Part shown: piece by piece, positions 33,641-46,300 of the stretch
How positions within the stretch are numbered: the first letter of the stretch is position 1
Layout: the number at the start of each line of letters is the position of its first letter
Origin: Lotus japonicus
Lineage: Eukaryota; Streptophyta; Magnoliopsida; Fabales; Fabaceae
Length of the DNA stretch: 64,000 nt
Assembly: GCF_012489685.1 (NCBI RefSeq)
Contig: NC_080045.1
Span: forward strand, 9,201,648-9,265,647
Reading direction: 5' to 3'
The notes under the pieces: generated by a model
Database searches by the model: none
Told to the model about the DNA's origin: nothing
The model's input: the letters and a program-made list of their open reading frames with translations, nothing else
Position numbers and translations under genes: made by a program

Positions 33641-35243
33641 TTTGCTGAATCTATTTTTCCTTTGAAAAACATAATTTTCACATGTGCACCGTCGCCTTGA
33701 TTGAGATTGTATCACCAATGTTCATTGTGTTGTTGCCCTCTACCTAAAGGCTTGCCGCCCAGTATTAAATTTATATACCCAACAATGTCTTTACCTAATA
33801 TTAAACCTATTTTGCATAGATGACACACAAGTTTTCTTCTTCTTCTTCTTCTTTCTTTTCCTGGGCAGGTGAAATTGATCTCAATATTTCTGGTATCTCG
33901 ATGACCTAAAGGGGCTGTTTATTTTTGGGGGGGGGGGGGGGAGTGTTTGGGATAACACTTGAATTTTTTTATAGATAAGTCGGGATAACACTCGAGGAAA
34001 ATAAATCTAATTTAGGACTCAACTCACTAATTTTATTGCCCTTGTTCGTGTTGTTGCTACTGTAATTTGTTGTTGTTCGCGCTCTTCATATAACATGGAG
34101 GAGGCGGAGGTTAAAGGTAGGGTGGGGGAACCAAGAGGTTGTTGCTACTGTAATTTTTTGTTGTTTGCGCTAAGAAACAACTGCAGACTTTCCTTCCTTG
34201 GTGCTTTCCCTTTTTATGACTGCAATGGACCTCACTAAGCCTAAAATTTAAGTTTATCTAGGAGAGCAAAGATCTCATATGGTATTTTTTTTATTTCACA
34301 TATGAGTTACCTGCATTAGCCTGTAGTGACAATTTTAATGGACAATGATATTGAAGTAGGTCAAGCAGTGAGAACTATTCATGCTAAATAGAGAGAATTA
34401 TTGCTTAGTAAGGGCTGTAACATTTATCTTGATGATTTGGTTCAAAAATTGCAGTCTCCATAAATCTCAAAGTTGATTGTGATTTTTAATTGTCTTTATT
34501 TTTGGATGTCATGTCTAAGCTGAATGTGTATAGATAGTATACAAAACGGAGTTTATTTTAAAAAGAAACTAAGGAACTAAGGATCCATTGAAACTTTGTG
34601 CATTAATTTGAAAAGAACACAATAGACTTAGTATTTCAATCTATGTTGACACACGTGTTATTTGTTTGGTAGATAAATCTAATTTTATATTCTGATAATT
34701 TTTATTAAGAATCTCCATGTTTCTCATTTGTTAAACCTATTTGGTTGACTAATTACATATGACATTTTTTTTAGACAAAACAGAACCTGAAACCCAGTTC
34801 TCATATCATATGAATGGATTTTAAGGGTTTAACTCTTAGTTTTATCCATATAAATTAGGGGTTGTGGTTAGTTTATTCAACTTAAGCGAAGAAATTTGCA
34901 ATTTTTGTGCTCCATGAACATACTTTAAAATACTCTTTAAAACCATTTTTTGTGCTTATTACATAAATGTTGATGGTGACATTTCCATTCGTTAAACAGT
35001 AATTTGGTTCTAAACCATATAGGTTTGTTACTGTTGGACAAAATGACAAGACAATCAAAATCCAACTGCAGCAAAGAACTACATTTTTTGCACTTATCAC
35101 AGGCTCGGTTATAGCAGAATGCAGGCATACATATGTGTGTGTGTGAGTGAGTATATTTATTTCAATTTTTGAAGAATTGTCCAACTAACTTATTTAAAAT
35201 CATTGAATGGATGATCTGAATTAATATAAAGGAATGAAACAGA
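33641..35243. repeat. Gene-free interval with simple repeats
   Basis: A (CTT)n tract lies at about 33834-33853 and a run of 15 G at 33927-33941. An ~87-bp spaced direct repeat of GTTGTTGCTACTGTAATTT begins near 34051 and 34138. No gene or RNA is supported. Confidence 0.45.
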
Positions 35244-36267
35244 ATGGAACGTGCAATGATATATCCTTTCATCTATTGTGTATTGGTGAATAAGGTGTTA
35301 ATAGTTGGATTCTATTGGCCCACGTTGAGGAAGGATTGTTTAGAGTATGTTAAAAAATGTGAGAAATGTCAAGTGTTCGCCGATTTACCTAAGGCCCTGC
35401 CAAACCAACTTGCGATCATCACTTCGCCATGGCCATTCTCCACGTGGGGGTGGATCTAATAAGTCCGTTCCCGACCGTCAGGTCATAGATAAAATCCATT
35501 TTAGTGGCGGTAGATTATTTCACTAAATGGATAGAGGCAGAGCCCCTCGCCACAATCACATCAGCAGAGATTATAAATTTCTACTGGAGAAGAATCGTAT
35601 GCAGGTTTGATTCCCAAGGGCGATAGTTTCTGATAGTGGCACACAATTCACCAGTAAACTAAGGAATTTTGTGACTGCATGAGAATACATATGAGGTTTT
35701 CGCCGGTAGAGCATCCTTAATCTAACGGATAAACTGAGTCGGCCAACAAGGTAATTTTGATGGGCATAAAACGGTGGCCAGATGAGTCAAAAGGAAGGTG
35801 GATCAATAAACTTCCCATAGTATTGTGGGCATATAACACGACGCCGCAATCTAGTACGGGCGAGACTCATTTCAGGTTGACTTATGGAGCAGTATGCTCT
35901 CGGTAGAAATCAATAACTTGTCTTGGCGAACACTGGCTATGGAAGTATGGGAAAACAATATAAATTTGGCGGTTGCATTGGATTTCCTCGCATAAACAAG
36001 GGAAGAGGAAGGGATCAGGGAGGCAGCAATGAAACAGAAAGCGGCGAGAAAGTATGATAGCAAAGTTAGGCCAAGAAAAATGCAAGAAGGTGATTTAGTG
36101 TTGAAAATGTGAACAGGATCTCAGGGGAACAAGCTTAGCCCAAACTGGGAAGGTCCTTATAGAATTATGAAGGTCTTGGGACAAGGAGCTTATCACTTGG
36201 AGGAACTAGATGGAAAGCGGGTACCACGAACATGGAACGTCGCCGACCTCCGGTATTACAACAGCTA
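35244..36267 (+). pseudogene. Ty3/gypsy integrase remnant
   Basis: In order: the integrase zinc-binding region (GFYWPTLRKDC...CEKCQVFADLPKA, 35300-35390), then the catalytic-core start (GVDLISPFP, ILVAVDYFTKWIEAEPLATI, 35445-35570), then a decayed middle. The C-terminal module runs 35990-36267 (AMKQKAARKYDSKV, EGDLVLKM, WEGPYRIMKVLGQGAYHLEE, DLRYYNS). There are many stops and frame slips (stop at 35457, TAG in the core). It belongs to the same family as the piece at 20192-20494, with which the C-terminal block can be aligned over its full length. Reverse transcriptase is absent. Confidence 0.85.
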
Positions 36268-36462
36268 GGGCGATCAAAATCAAAATGTAAATAACGGCGT
36301 ACTTTTTTTCCTTTCTAAAAAGAAAGTTTTTTAATGAGGCCCCAAAAGGTGTAAGTGTGAAAATCATTAGCAAAGATGAAAGAGCTATGAAATAAAGTTT
36401 TTCAAGAAACAAAGTTTTAACAAAAAATGGTTAAGTTACGGTTCGTTATGGGGTGGGAAAGT

Positions 36463-37652
36463 TGTAAGACCAAGATTTGGTTCTGTTGTACATCTCTAGG
36501 TTTTGATGATAACATGTATACATTTTGTGTACGAAAAACTTTGATACTCTAACGTTTGTCTTTTCTTTGCTTGACAAACAGGTTCTGATTCTGATTGAAA
36601 GTGGAATTCAACAGAAGTCAAAGACGAAAGTGTTGACCAATAAACCGCTTCTGCACTCACTACGTTCTGATGGACGGTAGTTTATTGCTTCAGATGTTCT
36701 GAAGATAAAAGCTCTGATGAGGGTTCTGAAGAATCAAGTGTTGAAGACTAGAAGTTTTGAGTGAACGGTCAAAGACTCTGAAGACTTGAAGATTCTGAAG
36801 ACCCAAAGAAAGCTGGCTTTGAAGACCAAGTGCTTCTACTCTGAAGACCATAAGTTCTGAAGTGAACGGTCCAGATGCTAGAGACTTGAAGTTCTGAAGA
36901 TCCAAGCATCCACGTGACTTTGATTAGAAGCCTCACAAGTTCAAATTTGAAGCGCCTCTGAAGATCAGAAGTCAAATGCAAAGGCAAGGGTCACTATCAA
37001 ATAGTACAATCGCAGTGTACTATCCTGACCGCCACCTAACGAGGATCAGCCATTGTACGATCTGGAAATTCCAGAAGTACCCTCCAACGGATAGAATTTC
37101 ACAACGGAAATATCACTCAAGGTTTGGAGTATATAAAGGCTGAAGAAAGGAAGAAAATGCTAAGAAACTTATTGCAATCAACTTACACTCAAGCGAATAC
37201 CTTAGCAATCATTTTCTTCATTGTTCTAAATCTATTTACCCCTTGCTTGTTTTAGAAGCACTCTTTGTAAACCCAAAACCTTGATCATATTGTTTGTATT
37301 CCTTACCAGTTAGGTCAGGATCCTTGAGAAGACTAAGACTTGTGTGTCTTAGTGGTTGCTAGTTCTTAGGTGTGTTAGTCACTTAGCAAGTTGTGCTAGT
37401 GCAGTTGTAACAACCATTGATTAGTGTTTTACCTTCATTCAACGAAGGAATAAATCACCTTAACGGGTGGACTGGACGTAGCTTGAAGATTTGTTCAAGT
37501 GAACCAGGATAAAATCATTGTGTGCTTTTCTCTTTATCCTTTGCACCTTTCATTCTTTGCTACCAAGTGATTTACGTGAAACTTCAAAAGGAAACGTTTT
37601 TATTGCAAAACCCTGTTCAAACCCCCATTTCTAGTGTTTTTCATACCTTCAA
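36463..37652 (+). mobile_element. Copia-type (SIRE/Maximus-like) LTR, probably solo
   Basis: It starts TGTAAGACCAAGATTTGG, contains TCTAGGTTTTGATGATAAC near the start, and has a long stretch of degenerate TTCTGAAGA-type repeats (36690-36960). A TATA-like AGTATATAAAGGC lies at 37129-37141, then a leader. It ends near CATACCTTCA. This layout is typical of SIRE/Maximus-lineage LTRs in legumes. No primer site or coding region follows, and I found no clean 5-bp duplication, so the borders are approximate. It appears inserted in older gypsy 3' sequence (36270-36460 and 37655-38050). Confidence 0.6.
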
Positions 37653-38640
37653 AAATCTATCCGAAGTGGCGGTTCAAATAAAAAAAATGTATGAATGACC
37701 CGGAAAAGTCACATAACAGTCAAACTCATAAGCGATCTGTAGGGTAACAACTACCCGCCCAGGTCTCCCCAGAATAAAGGCGGACATTTTACTGAGCACA
37801 ACCTTGGAAATTCCAAATGGTCATTAAAACCCAAGCACATTAGTCTAAAACAGGGCGAATGCTTCACCAAAGTGAAGTCTCACGCTAGTGAGGACAAACC
37901 TTGATCAAATTAAATCAAGCTCAGCCTTAGTTACAAAACACACGAAATCTCTAAAACGTAACATAACAGTAAATCAAAGTAAAAAATAAGGAAGCGAAAT
38001 AAAAAGGCGAATGAAAACAAAATATTAAAGACAAAGAAATTGGCAGGATAAAAGTGCGAATGTCATAAAGGAGCCACGAAGGGCTAAAAGTACTAAGAGC
38101 TCAAATAAATTATAAGTCAAACATGTTATCACGAGATTATGAGGATGCCATATGCTTTACCTCGTTTCGCACCACCAGTTGTGGCTGATGTTGATAGGGT
38201 CACTGAGGATGTTTTCAGTCAGGATTCGTGCTCCTCACTGGGAGACTTTCTGATCCATGCCCCGGAGAAGGCCCTTGCTGCTCGAGAACCGTGAGGACCA
38301 CTCATCATGTCGGGTTTTGGGAGTGTGTTGATAGAGTCTGTCTTTAGGGTTGTGAGTTCGTTTTCCTTTTTCTAGGGTCTGAACTTAACCTGGAGTCCTT
38401 CTTGTTGTGTTGGCTTAGGTGCGGTCGTGCAATAGTTTATGATTTCAGTCTAAATGAAGAATAAAGATTTTGTAATCTTAAAGTTTTGGAAACAATTAAT
38501 AATATGAGGTTATTCAGTCATTTATGTTTATGTTAATGAGTTTTATGATTAAAGAGTTTTTATTTTCGGCGAAAAATTTACTCACGTTATTGAAAAATGG
38601 TTACAAAAGTGACCCTCGAGAAATTAGGGTGTTACATTGT
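37653..38640 (+). repeat. Gypsy-type noncoding/LTR sequence with primer-site-like end
   Basis: 38340-38636 has the character of an LTR 3' part and ends AGGGTGTTACA. After TTG comes TGGTATCA (38640-38647), a truncated match to the initiator tRNA-Met primer-binding site, then ATGGTTGAGCAAACCAGAGC. This is the usual start of a gypsy chromovirus internal region. No gag frame follows, so the element is truncated. 37700-38050 resembles noncoding gypsy 3' sequence. Limits are uncertain. Confidence 0.4.
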
Positions 38641-39107
38641 GGTATCAACACTATGGTTGAGCAAACCAGAGCTTTAGGTTAGTGGTCCCTAAGAGTTCAT
38701 TCCGAGAGAGTTGGGTAAAACATTGTTTGCTAAGATGTTTACTTGATTGAATTAATATCTGGAGTGTCACAACCATGATACTCAAAACCTGGAGTTTTCA
38801 AACTCATAAACTTTTGCCTATGTTTGATGTTTGTGAACTGTGGACTTAGATGGTGAACTTGTGTAGGTTGAAAGATCCCTTCACGACAGGGCCCATCTAA
38901 CACACAGTAAAAAGACCTTGGGGACACAACAAAGGGGTTGATTGTGTCCATGTAATTCGATCGGGATTGACTAGTTTCTACTGGACTACGTAAATAGAAG
39001 GCTTCGACTAAGCTCTTAGTCCAGAGACGAGTTGTGCAGGTAATAAGATAAAGAGTAGTTACTCGTGCATTCAATAACAAGAGTAGTATAAGCAGCAGAC
39101 AATGCAC

Positions 39108-40343
39108 ACTAGTCTTTTATCCTAGTTCACCCTATATCGGTGGGCTACGTCCACTTCACCTGAAATTAAAATGTAAAACAGCTCCAAATTGAAATTTAGT
39201 TTTTGGGAGAGAACTGAAATTCAAATGTAAAACAGCTCCAAATTGTTTCCATTTATGCTTTTTTTTTTTGAAAAGTGAAAATTGAAAACAATTTTTAGAA
39301 GTCATAGAAGTTTTTTTGTAATCAATCAAACCCAAGTTTTTCTTATAAACCTATCTAACAAAAAGTGTTAGCGTATTTGTCCGGCATAAAGCCTTTTTTT
39401 TCACCAAAAAGATAAATAAAGCCTTTTTTAGCCCCTTACAAAATATTCAGGATACCGCTGAATGCTAATTCCTAATGAAACAAAAACTCATTATTTGTAA
39501 CGACAAGCATACACTGTCCAATTGATCGTAAACGCATCATTTAGCTGTTTCCTCAACAATAATCCTAATTATAACTTTGGCGTTTGCAGAAGTGCTGACT
39601 GCTGCTAGTTCTAAAAAAAAAGCTTCACATTTTATACTTCATATGCAAAGAAATGCTACCAATACTTTTTGATTGATTGAAATCTATGTAGCTCTACCCA
39701 AATTGGGATTCAGCAAATAAGAGTGTTGAAAAGTGTTATAAAGAGTGCTGATAACAATCCCCAATCCCATGCAAAGTGTGCACACATTTCATCTTGCATT
39801 AGTTAATAAAGATAAGGCTTCTTTTCCAGAAAATAAAAAAGAACTCAACAAATTAAATGAAAAAAATCTTAAACTTAACTAAATACCAACATAGTACTAT
39901 GAATAGTGACTAAATTGACTCAGAAAAGCATTTCAAAACCAGTGAATCAAACAAATAGGTACGAAAGAGTGCAGTCTTACTGCTGGTTCCCCCAACGCTT
40001 TAACAGTCATACTGTGCAGCATACCTTTCAGATACAAAATAAATAGGTACTAAATTGCCAACCAGCCATTATCAGTATGTGCCAAAACAATCTCTCATCA
40101 AGGCTGTGTTAAACCAAATGTTTTCTTTTGCCACCTTAAGATGAAATCCACCTAGAAAGTGGGCAAAAAGAACGCTAGATACTTAACTCCTAGGACAGCT
40201 AAACTAGCATAACTACAGATAAAAATGCCACCAATAATTAGGAGGTTACCACAAACGGTTAAATAGAGGGACCCGACTGAGGAAAGGAATGTTCAAATAC
40301 TGATAAGCAGAAAACGAGAAAGCAGCTAAAGGACACACCATCT
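39108..40343. other. Gene-free interval and 3' flank of PDS5C
   Basis: A short direct duplication of ATGTAAAACAGCTCCAAATTG occurs at about 39170 and 39227. Positions 40343 down to roughly 40000 must hold the 3' untranslated region of the PDS5C-like gene. No polyadenylation site can be fixed with confidence. Nothing else was identified. Confidence 0.4.
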
Positions 40344-43300
40344 CTAGTTTCTTCCACGCTTCTTTCCACTTTTGACCTCACTCCCAACCTTCGATGAAGT
40401 TGATGTCTTACCCTTTGTGTCTTCTACCTCTCTGGTTGAATCATCTGAGGTCTCATCCTCTGAATCTGTAGACTTCAACGAAACAGATTTCACCTTCCCA
40501 GGGCCATTGGTATTAGACTTGCCACTTTTGGGAGATTTTGCCTTGGAAGCAGCAGCAATCTTAGATGTTTCTTGCTTTGATTTTCCAGTCTTCGGAGTTT
40601 CATGCTTAGACTTGGCAGATTTTGGTGTGCTAACGTCATCTTTTGATCTGCTTATCTTGGAACTGTCGGTGTTCTTGGATTTGCTTTTTTGTGCAGCATC
40701 AATAGATTCATCACATCTCTTCAGAGAATTATCCTTAGATTTTCTACCCACTTCATCCTCAGATTTGCCAACCGGCTTTGACTTATGGCTAGACTTCATG
40801 GATGCCCCTTTTGATTTACTTGATGTGGCTCCTCCGCTACTGGAAGTAAAAAATTGAGACATCAAAAGAAGAATGGAGATGACATTTGACATCAATTCAT
40901 AACAGCATTTACATACCTTTTAGAAGCAGAATCCCTCTTTCCTTCCTTTTTGGTTTCACCAGCACTTGTCTTCCCTTTCTTTGTGGGTGGCCTGAATATA
41001 ATCATAGGAAAATGAGGATGTATAAGAGGGAAAACCTAAAAACTGACGACAAGCTCAGCTAAAAAGCACAATCTACAAAATACAGTAACAAATAGGTTAT
41101 ATCCAATTGAATCTTTTAACAGGATGCAAAAAATCTACAGCAATGTCTACCCTCCAATGTAGAATATTTCTGGCATATTAATTCAATGAATTCTTAGCAC
41201 TTATTGCAATTTATCATCACATCCACCTGAAAGTACCCAGCAATACTTATATTATCATGTTTTTAAATTGCTTTATAATACACACACAAATTGGCTGCAA
41301 CATCAAAATATACAGCACAGCAATAACCATCAGGAATGACAAAATGAAACCAACTTCAAAATATTTCAGAACATTGCCCCAGGATAAATCATAAGGCATG
41401 AGCAAATCAGCATAGGGAAAATATATCTCTAGATACTTTTAGGGTATCATTCCACCAAAAAGGATGTATGAGACCAGTAACGTAAAAGTGGCACAAAAAA
41501 CATAACACACCAAGCAGAAATTGGACACCTGCTACAACACAAAGGATATTCTTCAAACAATGTAACAAAAAGGACATTTATAATAATTAATAAACATCAT
41601 CCACGAGAAAAACATACATATCAGCGGAAGCATCATCATGACTGGTACCACCTCTTGCTTCTTCCTGTAAACAGAAATAAATATCTTCAATTAAGATGAA
41701 GAAAATTTTAATAGAACATGTTCAAGAAAGAGAGGCCCACCTCATCTGAATCAGCATCATCTTGAATAATACTCCATTTTTCCTTTTTAAGATTTAATGT
41801 TTCCTGATCACCATCATCATACAAGACCTAAAATAGCAAGAGCAGTCAGAAGAGAATAAAAATACTAGTAATGAGCCAATTTGACAATTTAAAAAAATGT
41901 CAGTAAGGAATTAAGTAGTCCTGAGTTTGCTACATATGCAAAAAAATGCCAGATTCAGTATTCAATTAATCTATACACACAAAAGTTAAAATATACAGGT
42001 TATTGGGAAGGGGGAGGGGAAAAGGAGTTGCAGTGTAGTTAGATTATAGCACAGATTGTAAATCACCTTGTGCTTCTTACTGGAAGAATCAAAAGAATCG
42101 ACAATACCTTCATAAAACCTGTAAGAGATTTGTGTCAACAAATATAGATATTCTATTTCAATAGAAAAAAGAAGTGAACTGCCAAAATGGAATATACATA
42201 TGATAGTGTTAAAAGCAACAAAAAAGCATTAGTTCCATTTTCCAATTCAAATATATCTCTCTCCCAAGTCCAACATTTCATAAGAAAGCTTTTTATAGCA
42301 AATCTTAGGATCTTATCATAAGCAACATAGTTACAGTTTGCATTATGGAACATTGGTACAGCTAAAATAACACAACCTAACAGCTTATACAAACCGTTAA
42401 AGCACGGGACAAAATTAGCACAAAATCTAGAGTTCAAACCATTAAAACAAGAGAACTTAACCAAAAAGGTTCAGCAAACTGAGTACATAGCATAGTAGTT
42501 AATTGAAGATAGAGGCAGTTAAACTTATAAACACTAATACTGTATAGCACATCATGAAGCAAGCAACTGTTGCATTGAAAATAGAAGATACAAAGCTGAT
42601 AATTTCTCATAAGCAAACTTGTGCTCAAACATATACAGAACTCAAAACTTAAGACATCAATTATTAATGCCCAAAATCCACAGCTAAATTGCCAAATCAT
42701 AAATCCAAGGCATAATACAGGTGGCCTTAGCACAAAATTTCTGAATAGAGGCTTAGAAAAAGGAAGTGCCTCGCCAGAAGCAGGACAAGCAGCTGTGCCA
42801 AAGACATGCAGGCTGCTCTGGCTCTGGCCTCTGGGGAACTTCCCAATTAAGTGCAGTGCAAAAAAGACAGATGCAGGTTGCTGAGTGTTAGAGACAGGGA
42901 TAGGTTAAGCCTGTGGTGAAAAAGGTCTATGTAAGAAGGAATAAGGGACTAATTAGAAGTAAAGAGTGAAAAGCTGCCAATATCCTGTGGCATCACATTT
43001 GATCTCATGTGTAGTTAGGAGGACCTCACATTTGGTCTCATGTGGAGTTAGGGGGACATCTGAGTCAGAGCATGGTTAGTTTAGGGTTTAGGTTAACCAC
43101 TAACTACTATTTAGTTAGTGGTTACAATGAACCACATTGGGGGAAATAACTGAATTGGGAATTGGATCTGTTGGTTGATTCAGTTGGGATTTTCCTTTAT
43201 TCATCTCTGTTCTTCTTGAATTTCAGTAATACTTTGGGATTCAGTATCTTAGGGTTCTCGATTGTGTTTCAGTACCAATTTTCTTCACTATCTCTGATTC

Positions 43301-46300
43301 AATTGCCAGTTCAAACAGTGAGTAAAGCCGAAAGTAAAATAGGGGAGGACTACTGGGAATCTGCGAAAATTGGTGGGCCATGCAAGGACAGACAACTCTA
43401 GGATTGTACAAACTCTGATTGGTTTGTGTCAACTATCTGTCAAAGTGCGAAGGATATGTTCAGAAAGAACATGATGTTCACCCTAGAAATAAACCCAGGA
43501 TGCAAGGGGTCACGAGAAAAGAATTTCCCCCTAGAAAGATAATAATGTCCGCAATACGGTGTGAGGAAGTCAGATTTTAATATGTGAGAATAATAGTCAC
43601 TCTGCACCACTCCACAGGATAGCACCACAATTGTAAAGAACATGCAACCATGTATACCAAGTAAACAAACAGTTTCAGCAACCAAGTATGGAAAAAGTAC
43701 AAATTGCAACGAAGTGTTCTTACTCTTTATCCTCTGGCCACCAAACCTTAACACGGGTTCCAACAAGCTCGTCACCATATTTCTTGTTATCAGATTCCTG
43801 AGACAACAACCAGAAAATTCGCAATCAGCGTGATAAGAAATGTAAAACTCTGCAATAAGCAAGAAAGGCCAGAACTGCGTATGTTTTGAAAGTGCATCAC
43901 AATGCAGACTATCAAAAGGAGTATGCCCATATAAACTTGCATAGAATTACTTCCTACACTCCTATATAAGAACATAGATTGGTAACATCTCACAACATTG
44001 GTAGCGCATTTAAAAAATTATCATAACAAAATTGCCTATACTGAAAAATTCCAGCACAGAAACTATATAGCTGAAGACAGGATTTTCCTAAAGGACAAGT
44101 CCCATAAGATTTAATTTTCATAATTTTAAAATTACCGAGCAGGACCCATACATTTTCTTTTCCTGGAGTACGTTTCCTCTTCAAATTTGTCTTAGGTGTC
44201 TCCTCCAAATGTTCTTTGGTTGATTTCATAGCTGACTTTTGCAAAGACACCATTTCCTAAATAATTTACAAAAGCTATTTAATCATTATTTTTTGAACAA
44301 AATAAAAAGGAAAACAATATGATGCTGCAATAAGATGAATAAATAATAGAACCCAGAAGTACCTCATCCTCATCTTTAGCGGAAGATTTTGCAAGAGCTT
44401 TTTCAGGGTTACCTTTCCCCCGTCCACTCCGTTTCTTGTCCTCTGACAGCCTCAAGGATGACCCACCACTACCCTTGTTTCTTTCTTCTGTTTTTTTAGC
44501 AGATTGTTTTTTCACATCTAAATCATTTGACCCACTACCTTTTTTTACTGCATCTACGACAGTAGTTATTTTGACATCAGAGCCACGTCCAAGTCCCTTT
44601 TTTGCTGATGGCCTAGTTGGTTTTGCTTCTGAATCACATGTTCCTTCAGACACCTTTTGCGAAACATCTTCCGCAGCCACTTCTTTTGCCGAGCTATCTT
44701 TCTTTTTCGTGCGTCCACGTTTCTTTGAACGGCTTTCATCATCATGGGTCCTCTCACTTGGTGAAGGAGAAGCAACAGCATCAGATTCACCATCACCTGC
44801 TTTAGGTGATGAAATCTTGGCATTAACCTCTTTGTTATTCTTTGAAGGTCCTGCAGCCTCAGCACAATCACCCTTATGAGAACTAGGAACATCCTTGCTA
44901 TGACTTTTGGAGTCAATTTTTTTCTCAGCATCTTTCTCATCAGCAAGATATGAACCCTCAGAAGGCTCTGCCATTTTTGAAGTGCTAGGTTTCCTTCCCC
45001 TCTTCTTCGTTGGTTGAACTGGCTTTAGTTCATTGCTCTCAACATTTTCAGGGTTCAAATCATTGGGCTTCTCATTACCTGATAAATTATCACCTTTGGA
45101 CTGAACAGAATAATCAGTATCATCTGGCTTCAATAGGGACTTGGAATCTACCAAAGCATCATCTTCTCCAGCCTGTGCAATGCCATTACTCATGACTGAC
45201 TTAGGAGACCTGTCACCAACAGGATCATCTTGTTGAGGTTGTTCAGCTTCTTTTGAATTCTCTGTAACCTGACCAAGAAAAGTTGACATGTTCCAAGTGT
45301 CAAAGCTGGTGGAAAAAAACAGAACAAATAAATAGAAAACAAAATGTATGGAAAGTATAAGTTATCTCATCAAGAAATAATTATATACCAATCAAATATT
45401 CATAAAAATGAAAGCAAGAAAATTAACCACATTATCACTAGTAGCACATACATCATTTTGGTCCAGGTTACCAGATGTATCTTGGCATATTGAGGCAAGA
45501 ACATCATCATAATCATCCAAAGAAAGACCCAAGGCATCAACTGCTTGCACTAAATAGGGTTTAAGTCTGGTTGCAGAACTTTCAAGAACTTTCTCCCCCA
45601 ACCTTCGAGCAATTGGCAAAACTTCCTGAATCATGATGACCAGAAGAAATGAGCAAGGAAAATATGCTTTAACTTCAAATCACAATCTACTTAAATAAAG
45701 AATCAAATCAAATCTTCAAACTCCAACCTCATTGTCTTTCTTTACACTGTCTATGATTGGACAGAGCAAGTCCAACGATATATCTTCACTTTCCTCTAGA
45801 ACAAGGTTCATTATGGTTTCCATGGATGCAAAAACACTCCCCGAATGATGCTCCCTGAAATTTTCAAACATTGCTAGTTAGAACTGTGTTTGCACACACA
45901 TTGCTTCCAGCTGCCTGAAGAAATAAAAAAAAATGCATGTCTATATGTAACAAAAATATGGAAGCAAATAAACACTTGAACCAACACCCATATACAAGGT
46001 ATTAAGATAAAAAAGGGTGGAAAAAGGAAAAGATAAATCAAATCATAAATACAAAGAAACACTAGAATTACAAATGCCACTTAAATTTAATATTAACTTT
46101 TTACACCAAAAATTATTTAATATTAGCTTCAAACGATGAACAAAATCACATCATTTAATTTAACCAACTAGTATAAAAAACTATGTCATAGAAACAAATG
46201 CTTAATTAACGTTACAATAAATTACCAGCCTCTTATATTTTATAAGTTTCCCCAGATAAAGAATGCAATAACTACGAACACGTTTGGGTAAATAAGGTAG

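Noticed and set aside
40372..40857. Long plus-strand open frame opposite the last PDS5C exon
   Set aside because: It mirrors the Lys/Ser-rich minus-strand coding exon, which has splice-consistent structure; a composition artefact.
44436..44879. Plus-strand open frame opposite the large PDS5C exon
   Set aside because: Antisense shadow of a low-complexity coding exon.
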